This document shows positions 33,703-45,486 of a stretch of DNA of 64,000 nt, piece after piece; the stretch's first letter is position 1, and the number at the start of each line of letters is the position of its first letter. The notes beneath the pieces were generated by a model that saw only the letters and a list, made by a program, of their open reading frames with translations, was not told the origin of the DNA and did no database searches. Both the position numbers and the translations under genes were made by a program. The stretch is from Progne subis subis (lineage: Eukaryota > Chordata > Aves > Passeriformes > Hirundinidae), in NCBI GenBank assembly GCA_022316685.1, contig JAKJHU010000183.1, positions 496,001 through 560,000 of the forward strand, in the 5' to 3' direction.

Positions 33703-36700
33703 TCAGCTCTCTGCAGAGCTGCAGCACCGCAGCCAGCCGAAGCGCAGCAGTCGAGGCCGTGTCCTCCATACCCTGCGGAGCTCATCTTGCAGGTTCTCAA
33801 AGGTGGAGTGTCGAGACCTTTCTTCAGCCTTCAGCAAACAGAAGGTCTGAACGGCCAAGTTTCTGATGGCAGGGCTGCTGTCATCTGCCATACTGTCAAG
33901 GGCTGGAAGAGAAAGGAACAGAGCCACGGTCAGATCCCGGAGCTGCGGGCACCCCAGGAGAGCCCCCTGCCAGGGCCAGCCCAGCCCGCTCTTGCCGTGG
34001 CCAGGAGGGAGCAGGGACCAACGGGATCAGCCCAAAGCTGCTGGACACGAATGCGCCACGTGTCCCTGCAATCGCTGTGTGCTCTGCCCACGCCCTCCTC
34101 GTCCGCACAGGGAGCAGAGCCCCCGCAGCCGGCCCAGGGCTTGCGGCTTCCCCCGCCGGCCCCGCTGACAGCCCGCTGCCCTCACTCACCTTGGTAGATG
34201 AGCTGGAGCTGTTCCCGCTGCCTCCTCAGGCTCCGCCCGCACATCCCTGTGAACACAGAGCCTGTCACCACCCTGCCAGCGGCACAGCTCCCTGCCAGCG
34301 GCACAGCTGCCGGCCCTGTGGCCACACGGCCTCCTGGCCCTGGCGCTTGCCGCCTGCTGCCGCCCAAGGGCACGGCTGCGAGAGGGCGGCAGCAGCCCCG
34401 AGGCCAGGCGGGGCTCCAGGGCGCCGGGCCCGGACACCGCTGCCGGGGCAGCATCCGGGGCCGGGGCCGAGCTACGGCGGGCCGGGGAGGGAGCTCGGGT
34501 TCGTGGCTCACCAATGAACCTGATGGCCGCCTCTCGCAGGGGCTCCTGGGGGCTCTCCAGGTATGGCAGGGCCTGGCGCAGCAGCTCGGCCGCTCGGCTC
34601 CTGTTCTCTTGCAGCTGGAGAGAGCGGCAGGAGGGAAGGGTTGGCGTGGGCTCAGCTCCCCGGCCGGGCTCTCGCTGCGCCCAGCCCCGGCCTCCCGTGC
34701 CCACACAGCCCTGAGGCCCGGCCAGCAGCCGCTGGCGCCGGGCTCTGGAGGGGGCAGAGAGCCGGGTGCTGCCCGGGCCCGCCTCGCCCATCGGCTCGGG
34801 GCCACAGGAGCCTGGAGAAGAGCCCACACGGGCCCTGGGTCCAGCACTGGGCAGAGGCACAGCTGCCAAGCCCACACACCAAGCACCACAGTCAGGGGGC
34901 TTCTCCAGCCTGAGGCTTGGGCTTCCAAGCCATTCTTACCAGGCACTCGCTGAACTTCCACAACTTGTTGTTCTTCACCAGTTTTTCAAGATCCCTCCTC
35001 TTCAGGAACTTGGCGGCACAAAGCAGCATTTCCAGAGAAGCCTGTGGGGAAGCAGAGACGCGTAGCTGGCACCACAGCCCAGGGTACAGGAGCCGCGTCC
35101 CTGTGCCAAGTCCTGGAGAGGCTGCAGCCCGCAAGGCGCCAGGGCAGGAGGCAGCCGAGCCCCCTCCCAGGGGGGCACACCAGCCGCCCACGAGTCCTCA
35201 CCTCTGCCACACGCTGGTTCTCATCATAACAGTGAAGAACGAGTGGGACCAGGCTCTGCCACACATGTAGCTTGAAAGGCTTCTTTGCCTCTTCCGTTAA
35301 AAACTCCTGCATTTCTTGAAACAGCATCATGGAGTGGAGCTGCACAACGCTATTGTCCTGTATGAAGGAAGAAAAATAGTTGTCTGCATCACCTGCTCGA
35401 GCTCAGCTGGGTGTAGGCCGGAAATCTGCAGGGCACCAAGTGTCCAGGCAGCACCCAGTGGCTGTGGCTGGGGCTACAGAGCCTTACGTGGTGAAAGAGT
35501 GGCAGGAGTGCCTCAGCCAGCTGCAGGGCAAAGGGGCTGGGTATCAGCAGGTCCTTGTCCAAGACTATAAAGCTGAGTACCATGCCTGTCATGGCAACTA
35601 TGTCCGCATCTGTGTCCTTCAGGAGCTCCACAAGACTTTCAGTCAGGCTCCACATTTTTTCAGTCTGTGGAACACAAGTCGTGAAACGCCACCCTGGTGC
35701 TGCAGGGCCCAGAGGCCAAAGGCCTGTCCTGAAGCCCTCGGGCAGCTGAACCGGGAGGCAGGAGAGCTGGGAGCAGCTGCCTCAGTGCCCAAAACCCAGC
35801 CCAGCCCAAGCGACCGCGCTCCATCCCCACGCTGCCCGCACGGCTTCAGCCGCTGCTCCCTTCTCACCATCGAGGGATCGTCAGTGAGCACAAGGAGTGC
35901 CCTGAGCGCCAGGTGACGCCTGTCCCTACTCTCGCTCTGCAGATTCTTTGACAGGATCTCCATTATGCTGTCACTGCATTCACTCAAGTGGAGGTACTCA
36001 GGACCTGAAAGGCACAGGGCAGTGACAGGAGACCCGGCTGCCAGGAGCCCAGGAGCGCACAGGGCCGGCCGCGCGCAGCAGCAGCAGCAGCAGCAGCAGC
36101 AGCGCAGGGCGCGGGCACAGTCCCAGGCAGCTGCGGCTACGAGAGGGCAGAGAGCTGGGAGGCAGCTCAGCCAGGCAGCGCTGGCCTTCAGGCTCACCTC
36201 CACAAGGAACGCCAGGGCGGGCAGATCCCAGCGTGGCTGCCGTGTGCTCAGCAGGCGGAGCAGGTAGCGAGCGATCCGGGAACACAAGGGTGTGGAGACC
36301 CAGGACATCTCCCTGGCAGGAGAAAAAGTAACCAAGACTGTGAGCTCGGGACACAAATCTCTCCCAGGGCTGACTCACAGAGGTCTGGTCTTTCACCACC
36401 GTCCTGCAAGGGGACCTGAGCCATTTGAGAGGCGGCTCCTTCTGGGCAGCCTCCTCTCCCAGACTTTTCCAGCCTTTTTGGCAGACCCTCGGTGACCAGG
36501 CCATCTGACCCACGACCACGGGGGACTGTGCGGGCCACCCCGGGCAGAGGGGACAAATGCCTGAGGCAGTGGGGAGAAGGGGGTCTCACCTGGCCAGCAG
36601 ACCCATGGCATAGTGGTGGCTGTCCGCACAGAGCAGCGTGTCCCAGCACGCTTGCGTTCCATTGCCACCACCACATGCTCACAGTGCATTTCACAGAGCA

Positions 36701-38832
36701 GGGACTTCAGGGTCTGCACTGCAAAGCTGTGTGCAGAGCAAAGCCCCGGTCACACTGGGAGCACTGGCTGCTGCCCTGGGGACGTGGCAGGCGCAGGAGG
36801 ACGGGGATGGAGCACCTGTTGGGGCTAGTGGCAAGGCCATGTTGCTCCTGGCATGCCTTCCAGAAGGCATCGACCTCCTCTGGTATATCCAAAGTGCTGA
36901 AGAACACTTGGAAGAGCAGATGCACAAAGAGGTGGGCAAAATACACTGACACCATATGTGGGACACAGGGCGCCTGGAGGATCTTCCACATCACCACGGT
37001 TGCCTGCAAAGGACAAAGCATGCCGAGACAGCGCTCGCTGCCGAGGTGTCCGTGCGGCAGGGCCCGAGCGTGGCCGGGAGAGGCCAGGGGAGACGCGGGG
37101 GGAGCACCGGGCCTGGTGCCCCCTGAAGCTGCCCCTAGGCCAGGTTTCATCCCCGTGCCTGAGGCAGGGAGATGCAGCAGGGCAAGGAGCACGAAAAGCT
37201 GCTGGAGAGGCAGCCTTGGGCTGAGCAAAGGCCAGTTCCAGAAACTCACAGCCAGGGCAAAGACTCCCGTTTTGTCCCCATCAGAGGTGCACGTGCTGTG
37301 CTCTGGCCAGTTCTCCAGCACATCGAGGAGTTTGAGCTGCACACGCTCCGCGGTCCTGGGCGAGCACAGGATCGTCTTCCACATGGACGTAGCAGCTCTG
37401 TGGGGTCAGACCTCGGTCTCAGGGGGGTCTCAGACACAGCGCCGTGGCCTGGGCAGCAGCGGGGAGCTGAGCTGGCTGCCAGCTCTGCCTCTGCCCACTG
37501 CCCCTCGCCAGCAGCAGCCAGGCAGCCCAGCCCTGTGGGGGCAGGCCCCTGAGGGGCAGGGAAGAAGCATGGCAGCAGGCTCGGGGCCTGACATGTCAGG
37601 GCTGGGAAAGGGAGCAGCCAGAGGGCCGCAGAATTCTCCTTTGGTCACACACCTGGGGCAGGCTGTACAGGATGATGGGCTGGGGTGCCCTGAGCCCTCT
37701 GGGCAGGTGGGCCCCATACCTGTCACACCATGGGGCCACACGCAGGAGAGTCATCACCACGTCATCGGGCTGTGCGTCGGTGAGATCCAGCAGGGTCCTG
37801 AACAGCTTGTGCTCAGAGTCCTCATTGGCCACGAGCCACTGGTGGATGTACCTCACCATGGCGGGCACCTGGAGAAGGCACAGGGAGACTTGCAAAGCTG
37901 CCAGAGGGAGTCATGATTGCCCAGCTTCCCCAGAGGAGTGCTTCCCTTCCCACCACACTGCCATGGCCTCAAAGCCTCACAGGCACCAGCAGGCGTGGCT
38001 TGGGAGGCCAAGCAGTTCCTGGGAGGATCAAAGCCTGGGCACAGGCTGCTTACTTGCTTTGGGCTGGAAAAACCCTCCTCTACAAGCATATCTAGCAGGG
38101 CAGCGCTGGTCTTGGTTTTGAAGATGGGAGGGTATGCTCTGACCCCAGTGCCCGTGGTGCTGGTCTCTTCCTCCCGAATTCTCTTGATGAATTTGCAGAC
38201 CAGCTGGAGGAGAAGGGCAAGAAGCCAGGGATGTTGCATGGAGCGCTCCAAGCACGGTGCTCGGCTGAGCAGCGACGGCAGGCCCAGCCCAGGTCGGGGG
38301 GATGGCCGCAGGTACCTGCGCTGTTGTGCGGAAGAGGCCACGGGCGGGGTCCTGCTCTTGTGTCCGGTCCAGGGCTGCATCTGGCAAAGAGCGAGCGCAG
38401 CTGCTTTGGCTGCGGGAGAGGCCGGAGAACAGAGCCCAGCCCTGCGCTCCCCAGGCAGGGAGAGCCCCGGGATGCCCCGGGGGATGGAGCAGGGCCGCTG
38501 CGGGGTTCAGCTCCAGCCCATCTTCCGTCCTGTGCAGGGGTATGTCCCCAGGGGACGGGATGCCATGCGATGCCATGAGGCCGAGCCGGCTGCAGGCACC
38601 GGCCCTGCGGCCCAGCTCTGCCACTCACCCTCCTGCAGTGGCTGGAACTGCTGCGCCTCTTGAGTCTCTGCGGCTACTGCAGGGCCGCCTTCCTCCTCGT
38701 CCACCCAGGCCTGCTTGGGCACTCTCGGGGGTCTCTGCTCCATGTCAGTGATTGGATTCATGGATACTTGCAGGAAAGTTGGCTTGGAAAACCTCCGAGT
38801 CAGCAAGTCCTGCAGTTGTGCCTGGAAGGCAC
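33703..38832 (-). CDS. MROH-like HEAT-repeat protein, copy U3 (two 1-bp lesions)
   Basis: Exons 5' to 3': 38629-38832, 38316-38380, 38054-38203, 37720-37868, 37250-37397, 36816-37003, 36590-36726, 36198-36312, 35868-36004, 35488-35664, 35202-35357, 34940-35041, 34512-34614, 34190-34246, 33703-33902 (TGA). Class II exons: exon 11 reads SVVQLHSMMLFQEMQEF where U1 has SQVRLLAILLFQKSVTV, and the last exon has MADDSSPAIRNLAVQTF. Exon 1 is type A (VDEEEGGPAVAAETQ). Exon 7 lacks one G (137 bp; TCCCAGCACG where others have TCCCAGGCACG) and exon 9 lacks one T just after its acceptor (137 bp against 138 in U4), so frame is lost twice as assembled. All other exons keep length. This is either a recent pseudogene or an intact gene with consensus errors. 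Confidence 0.7.
36076..36102. repeat. (CAG)9 in intron 8, U3
   Basis: Nine units, with a GCGCG variant in the left flank where other units have CCCAGG. Confidence 0.9.
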
Positions 38833-39122
38833 CTGCAAGTCTCAAGTACTGGGAAGAGTACAAGAGTCTTGCAGTCTGGTCTTGAGGGCTCCTGCCACAA
38901 TGACAGGAGACTCCTCGTCAAGGAATGTGCCCTGGTCTCGAGGGCACCGGCAGCAGGGATGGGAGATGCCTGGGAAAAGCTCCGGGGCACCAGTTCCCAC
39001 GGTCTGCCCTCAAGGGCACCTGCAGAAGAGAAGCCTCGGGAAGGCCACGGGTCAGCAATCCCTGTGGTCTGGCCTCGAGGTCTCCTGCAGGACTAAGGCC
39101 TCGGAAAAGCTCCGGGTCAGAC
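38822..39122 (-). repeat. 65-bp-period minisatellite, U3
   Basis: Same arrangement of about five acceptor-containing copies as in U1. Confidence 0.7.
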
Positions 39123-39233
39123 AAAAGTGAGTGTGCTGTGGGGGGGCTCCTCACAACACCGCTCTATCACGTCCAGTCCCGTCCTGCTCCGAGCACTGTG
39201 GCGTGGCTGCGTCGCCGCCAGCACCTATGTCAC

Positions 39234-39317
39234 CACGTGTCACAAAGGGCCCTTTGACACCCTGTCCCATTCCTTTCCACGGTGACCACGCTGCGTTGTG
39301 TCAACAAAGGGCCCTTG
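39234..39317 (-). promoter_or_regulatory. Presumed promoter elements, U3
   Basis: CACGTG at 39234, CAAAGGGCCCTTTG at 39243-39256, CAAAGGGCCCTTG at 39305-39317. Confidence 0.4.
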
Positions 39318-40210
39318 CACACGCTGCCACCTGCGCTGGGGCTGCCCTCAGCCCGCCCAAAGTGGCCCAGGTTGAAAGGATTCCCTTGGCCTGGGTGTCC
39401 AAGACAGCCCAACAGGATCTTTAGGAGCGGCTCAAGGCAGCAGCAAACGCTGCCCTGCTCTGCGGGCTCAGGGCAGCAGAAGGAGCCCCCAGGGCTGCCG
39501 ACGCAGCCGCCGTGGGAAGGGCACGGGGCCTTCCACAGAAGCTGGCACGGCCTCCTTGGGACACGTCCCGGCCGGTGGCCATCCTAAACCCGGGTGTGAC
39601 ACAGACACGAGGAACGTGTGGGCCGGGGCAGGAATGCTGCTGGGACCCCTGGGGCCCGGGGAGCACTGAAATCGGCGGGTGTGGCAGAGTCCCTGCCCAA
39701 GCAGACCTGCCACCCCCCCTGAGGCCCGGCAGCGCTGCTGTCATCTCCTGCCCCAGAGACCTGTGCCCCGGGGGGCTTCTGTGCCGGAGGGAGCCAAAGC
39801 CAAGGTGCCCTGGGGGCTGTGCTCCTTCTCCTGGGGCTGTGGGCAGGAGCACCTGCAGCAACTGCTGGCAACTCTTGGTAGCTGTCAGATGATGTTGCTC
39901 CTTCCTGGAATGTTTGGGGGTTTTTTTTTTCCATAGAAGGGAGTGGCATTAGCACCAGAGCACCATCAGCTGCTGAGTTTCCCAGGACGATTAGATTGTA
40001 CAGAGACTGTCATGTTTCAATGTGACCTTCTGTCCGTTCTTCTGGGAAAAAACATCAGCTCAGTCTCTGCTGTTCAACGCTCCAGTTGCTGCGTTTCTGT
40101 CGTTGCTGTAGCTGATGCAAGGCAAAGATTACCTCCAGACCCAAAGAGTCTTGCCTGAAAAGTCACTGGCCTACATCTAATTTTAATTCTTTGTTTTCTG
40201 TGTTTTCTAG

Positions 40211-40435
40211 AGCCTGCTGATCATTTTCAAGGATTTCTCCCTATCCCTAGGCCACATTCTCCGGACATTCTGCTGTTACATCCTTTTGCATTTAGTGAAA
40301 GTGACCTGCAAAGACCCGTCGATCAAAGCCCTGGGAGGACTTGAACCCCTGGGTGAAGCCAGGCAAAACATCCATTTCCCACACCTGAAGCCATTAACTG
40401 CCAAGCGCTGTCCCCAGTGTCACACCCTGTCCCCT
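40211..40435 (+). other. Candidate plus-strand exon, 75 codons, U3
   Basis: Open across its whole length, with substitutions (Gln to Arg, Asn to Lys) relative to U1. Confidence 0.3.
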
Positions 40436-40538
40436 GTAAGTTTACCGATGCCATTTAAAAGGGGTTCCCAAGGGAAGCAAGTGAAACATTCTTGCAGTTT
40501 CCGCATCAGCATTAAAATCCTTGACCAGATAAATCACA

Positions 40539-41089
40539 TGTCAGCCTGTCCCAGGTTACGATGTAAGATGTGCCCAAAGTATGTATTCTATCGCCATCTA
40601 CATGAGCTGTTGAAACTAGGCTGGGCAGTGTTTCCTTGCCCCTGCCTCCAGACTCTCTTCTCTTCATGGCCCATCAATGCACTGCTGCATGACTCATAGA
40701 TCCCTCCCTCCAGGAGCTCTCTCTGTTTAATGGGCAATCAAGGACTCACAAAATGATACCAGCCCATTGCGAGATGCTCCCCCCAGGGGGAGGAGCCAAG
40801 CATTCCCAGCTGGATAGAATCTGGGATTTGGGACAGCACAAGCAGCCTTACCCACTGGATTCCCAGAGGACAAGAGTTATCAGACCTTTCTGCGGGAACA
40901 CTGCTTCAACAAGACCACTTCATCTGGACTGCTACCACCACGGTAGCAGTCAGGTTGTATTCTGACTCTGTCAGTGATCCTTTGTACTATTGCGTGTGCT
41001 CTATTTAATTTCATTTTACCTTTTTTTCTCTCCTATGAAATTGTTTTTCTGACTTGGAGTCTCTCGCTGGCTTTGCCTTCAAGCCAGCA
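40539..41089 (+). mobile_element. LTR-like insertion, U3
   Basis: 551 bp. Same TGTCAGCCTG start, CCAGCA end and CACA flanks at the same site as in U2, so one ancestral insertion duplicated with the unit. Confidence 0.55.
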
Positions 41090-41621
41090 CACAAACTTTC
41101 TAGGATTTTTAAATACCAAAGCGGTCATTTTTCACTCTGGATTTTTGTGTCTCTCAACAGTCAGCTTTTAGTTTTAGACACTCCAGAAAAAGTCTCTGGT
41201 GTCCAGCTATGCCTTTGCATCAGCATACACTCCTGATGATTACTTTAGGCAGGAGCAGCAAAGCCAAGAATGAGGCAAACAGGCTCTTCCTGTGTTCTCA
41301 TGTCCTGCACAGCACTGAGGAGTCAGGAGCCTCAGGGTGCACAGGAGGCCACAAAGACTTGGGATGCTGAAATGGACCAACCTGGTGCCTGTGCCCGGGC
41401 TGCACAGGGCTGAAGGGCAACTGGATGATCCAACAACGGTTGAATGGACATACCATGGCCCATTGGAGACTCCTCTTGCTAGTTCTGTGAGCTACAATAT
41501 TCAGCTGTAACCAGCTGATTTTTTCATGTTTGCTTGAAATCCGGGAGAGGAAAAGGTAAGCATGGAGAAGTGCTCTTCCAGTCCCAGTGACAGCTGTGCC
41601 TGCCCACCACCTGTGCCCATG

Positions 41622-41691
41622 GCGGGGTGGTTGGAACTGGACGATCTTTATGATCCTCTCAAACACAAAGCGCGCTGGGATGCGGTGATTC
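41622..41691 (+). repeat. CR1 3'-tail remnant in unit, U3
   Basis: Same remnant as in U1. Confidence 0.65.
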
Positions 41692-43067
41692 CCCAAGTGG
41701 AGAGCAAAACTGAGCCATATAAGTCTCTGCTTTTCTTCAGCGCCTGCCGCTTCTTCCTTTGCTCCAGGCAAGTCCAGGATTTAGTTTCCCAGCTCACGCG
41801 TGTGTCTGTAAGGTGCCTGCATGGAGGAGAGGGAGGGCCGCTGCAGCGCAGGGCTCGTGCCCCGTCACAGCCTCTGTCTCACGACGGCACCAATGCCGCT
41901 GCCTTGGGACGCCCGACTGTGCAAGGCGAGTCCGGCCTCAAGGACGGCCATCGGAGTCAGTCAGGGGCACAAGCTGCAGCTGAAGCTGCCAAGCGTTACC
42001 ATGGGGCTGGCAGGTCGAGAGAAACTTACTGTGGCCAGCTCTGCTGAAGCCTTTTGCCAACCCACAGGCAATTGTGCCCACCTTCTCCTCCCATTTGGCA
42101 TCCCGGCTGGTGTGCATGCCTCATTGCGCACGTGCTGCTGTTCCTGTGCACACTCTGGTGCTGTTTCCGTGGGCTCCAGAGTGACTTGGGCAGCGGCGAC
42201 TCCGCAGCCCCGCTCGAGGGGACGTCGCCGCCCTCCCCGTGGTGGCAGCAGCTCTGCGGCCCCAGAGCTCTGTGGCAGGGTGGCCTCGGTCACAGCACCG
42301 CAGCCTGGGCAGCCACGAGGGCCTGGGCTGGCCGCCAGCCCTGCCTCTGCCCGCTGCCCCTTATTGGCAGCACCCAGCAGTCGTGCCCTGGCAGCGGTGT
42401 CCCTGCCTCGAGGGCTTCTACCGTAGACCCGCGAGGTCTGCTTTGGGGAAGCACCAGGGCAGCCGGGTGGCAGGAACAAGGCGGCTGCCTGGGGGCTGCT
42501 TATGGCCTCTGACACCCAGTTCCTCAGGACTTCCCACCACCCCAGCCCCTCAGAGTCTCCCCCAGCCCGGCCAAGCTGCCTGGCAGCAGTGGTGCAGCCC
42601 CGCAGGAGCTCCAGAGGAGCCCGCTCACGAGGCACCTCGGAGCCCTCAGCCATCCAGCCAGCAACGCACGGGCAGGAGGACACAGAAGGCGCTTCCTGGC
42701 TGGCACAGGGCATGTGACCATCTCCAGGCACCGGTCTCGCAGCGATCCCCACAGCTCGGGCCGCTGCCCACCCGCTCTGTCGGCAGTGCAAAGGCTTCAG
42801 CGGGACCACCAAAGGCCAGGGGGCTTCTGGCCATTTTCCCTGCAAGACTCTGCGCCTGGGCAGCTCGCTGAGCGCAAGCACCCTTTTCCCCCCTCTTCCT
42901 CTCTGCCCTGCAGACCCTGGGCAGCAAAAGAAATCTCCTTGCATCCTGTCTGTTATAACACGTCCTATATTTATACAGTAAATAAAAAAGAAGAAAACAA
43001 CTTCATGAAGAAAAAAAAAAAAATCGCCACTGGCTCAGGTGGCCCCAAGCAGACAGAGTGTCCCGGA

Positions 43068-45438
43068 TCAGCTCTCTGCAGAGCTGCAGCACCGCAGCCA
43101 GCCGAAGCGCAGCAGTCGAGGCCGTGTCCTCCATACCCTGCGGAGCTCATCTTGCAGGTTCTCAAAGGTGGAGTGTCGAGACCTTTCTTCAGCCTTCAGC
43201 AAACAGAAGGTCTGAACGGCCAAGTTTCTGATGGCAGGGCTGCTGTCATCTGCCATACTGTCAAGGGCTGGAAGAGAAAGGAACAGAGCCACGGTCAGAT
43301 CCCGGAGCTGCGGGCACCCCAGGAGAGCCCCCTGCCAGGGCCAGCCCAGCCCGCTCTTGCCGTGGCCAGGAGGGAGCAGGGACCAACGGGATCAGCCCAA
43401 AGCTGCTGGACACGAATGCGCCACGTGTCCCTGCAATCGCTGTGTGCTCTGCCCACGCCCTCCTCGTCCGCACAGGGAGCAGAGCCCCCGCAGCCGGCCC
43501 AGGGCTTGCGGCTTCCCCCGCCGGCCCCGCTGACAGCCCGCTGCCCTCACTCACCTTGGTAGATGAGCTGGAGCTGTTCCCGCTGCCTCCTCAGGCTCCG
43601 CCCGCACATCCCTGTGAACACAGAGCCTGTCACCACCCTGCCAGCGGCACGGCTCCCTGCCAGCGGCACAGCTGCCGGCCCTGTGGCCACACGGCCTCCT
43701 GGCCCTGGCGCTTGCCGCCTGCTGCCGCCCAAGGGCACGGCTGCGAGAGGGCGGCAGCAGCCCCGAGGCCAGGCGGGGCTCCAGGGCGCCGGGCCCGGAC
43801 ACCGCTGCCGGGGCAGCATCCGGGGCCGGGGCCGAGCTACGGCGGGCCGGGGAGGGAGCTCGGGTTCGTGGCTCACCAATGAACCTGATGGCCGCCTCTC
43901 GCAGGGGCTCCTGGGGGCTCTCCAGGTATGGCAGGGCCTGGCGCAGCAGCTCGGCCGCTCGGCTCCTGTTCTCTTGCAGCTGGAGAGAGCGGCAGGAGGG
44001 AAGGGTTGGCGTGGGCTCAGCTCCCCGGCCGGGCTCTCGCTGCGCCAGCCCCGGCCTCCCGGCCCACACAGCCCTGAGGCCCGGCCAGCAGCCGCTGGCG
44101 CCGGGCTCTGGAGGGGGCAGAGAGCCGGGTGCTGCCCGGGCCCGCCTCGCCCATCGGCTCGGGGCCACAGGAGCCTGGAGAAGAGCCCACACGGGCCCTG
44201 GGTCCAGCACTGGGCAGAGGCACAGCTGCCAAGCCCACACACCAAGCACCACAGTCAGGGGGCTTCTCCAGCCTGAGGCTTGGGCTTCCAAGCCATTCTT
44301 ACCAGGCACTCGCTGAACTTCCACAACTTGTTGTTCTTCACCAGTTTTCAAGATCCCTCCTCTTCAGGAACTTGGCGGCACAAAGCAGCATTTCCAGAGA
44401 AGCCTGTGGGGAAGCAGAGACGCGTAGCTGGCACCACAGCCCAGGGTACAGGAGCCGCGTCCCTGTGCCAAGTCCTGGAGAGGCTGCAGCCCGCAAGGCG
44501 CCAGGGCAGGAGGCAGCCGAGCCCCCTCCCAGGGGGGCACACCAGCCGCCCACGAGTCCTCACCTCTGCCACACGCTGGTTCTCATCATAACAGTGAAGA
44601 ACGAGTGGGACCAGGCTCTGCCACACATGTAGCTTGAAAGGCTTCTTTGCCTCTTCCGTTAAAAACTCCTGCATTTCTTGAAACAGCATCATGGAGTGGA
44701 GCTGCACAACGCTATTGTCCTGTATGAAGGAAGAAAAATAGTTGTCTGCATCACCTGCTCCGAGCTCAGCTGGGTGTAGGCCGGAAATCTGCAGGGCACC
44801 AAGTGTCCAGGCAGCACCCAGTGGCTGTGGCTGGGGCTACAGAGCCTTACGTGGTCAAAGAGTGGCAGGAGTGCCTCAGCCAGCTGCAGGGCAAAGGGGC
44901 TGGGTATCAGCAGGTCCTTGTCCAAGACTATAAAGCTGAGTACCATGCCTGTCATGGCAACTATGTCGCATCTGTGTCCTTCAGGAGCTCCACAAGACTT
45001 TCAGTCAGGCTCCACATTTTTTCAGTCTGTGTGGAACACAAGTCCGTGAAACGCCACCCTGGTGCTGCAGGGCCCAGAGGCCAAAGGCCTGTCCTGAAGC
45101 CCTCGGGCAGCTGAACCGGGAGGCAGGAGAGCTGGGAGCAGCTGCCTCAGTGCCCAAAACCCAGCCCAGCCCAAGCGACCGCGCTCCCCATCCCCACGCT
45201 GCCCGCACGGCTTCAGCCGCTGCTCCCTTCTCACCATCGAGGGATCGTCAGTGAGCACAAGGAGTGCCCTGAGCGCCAGGTGACGCCTGTCCCTACTCTC
45301 GCTCTGCAGATTCTTTGACAGGATCTCCATTATGCTGTCACTGCATTCACTCAAGTGGAGGTACTCATGGACCTGAAAGGCACAGGGCAGTGACAGGAGA
45401 CCCGGCTGCCAGGAGCCCAGGAGCGCACAGGGCCGGGC

Positions 45439-45486
<48 letters not shown>

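Larger units (their letters stand above)
32642..42004. repeat. Array unit U3
   Basis: 9363 bp, very similar to U4. First unit with class II 3' exons and without the 75-bp spacer segment. Confidence 0.95.
39130..43067. other. Spacer between U3 and U4 genes
   Basis: Same order as other spacers. The unit-internal poly-T at about 39920-39930 is longer than in U1/U2. It contains the candidate plus-strand exon, the LTR-like insert and the CR1 remnant. No further gene seen. Confidence 0.6.

Noticed and set aside
32598..33800. Minus-strand open frame of 400 codons in the U3 spacer
   Set aside because: It lies in very GC-rich spacer, runs through the last MROH-like exon in another frame, is interrupted in other units, and shows no domain.
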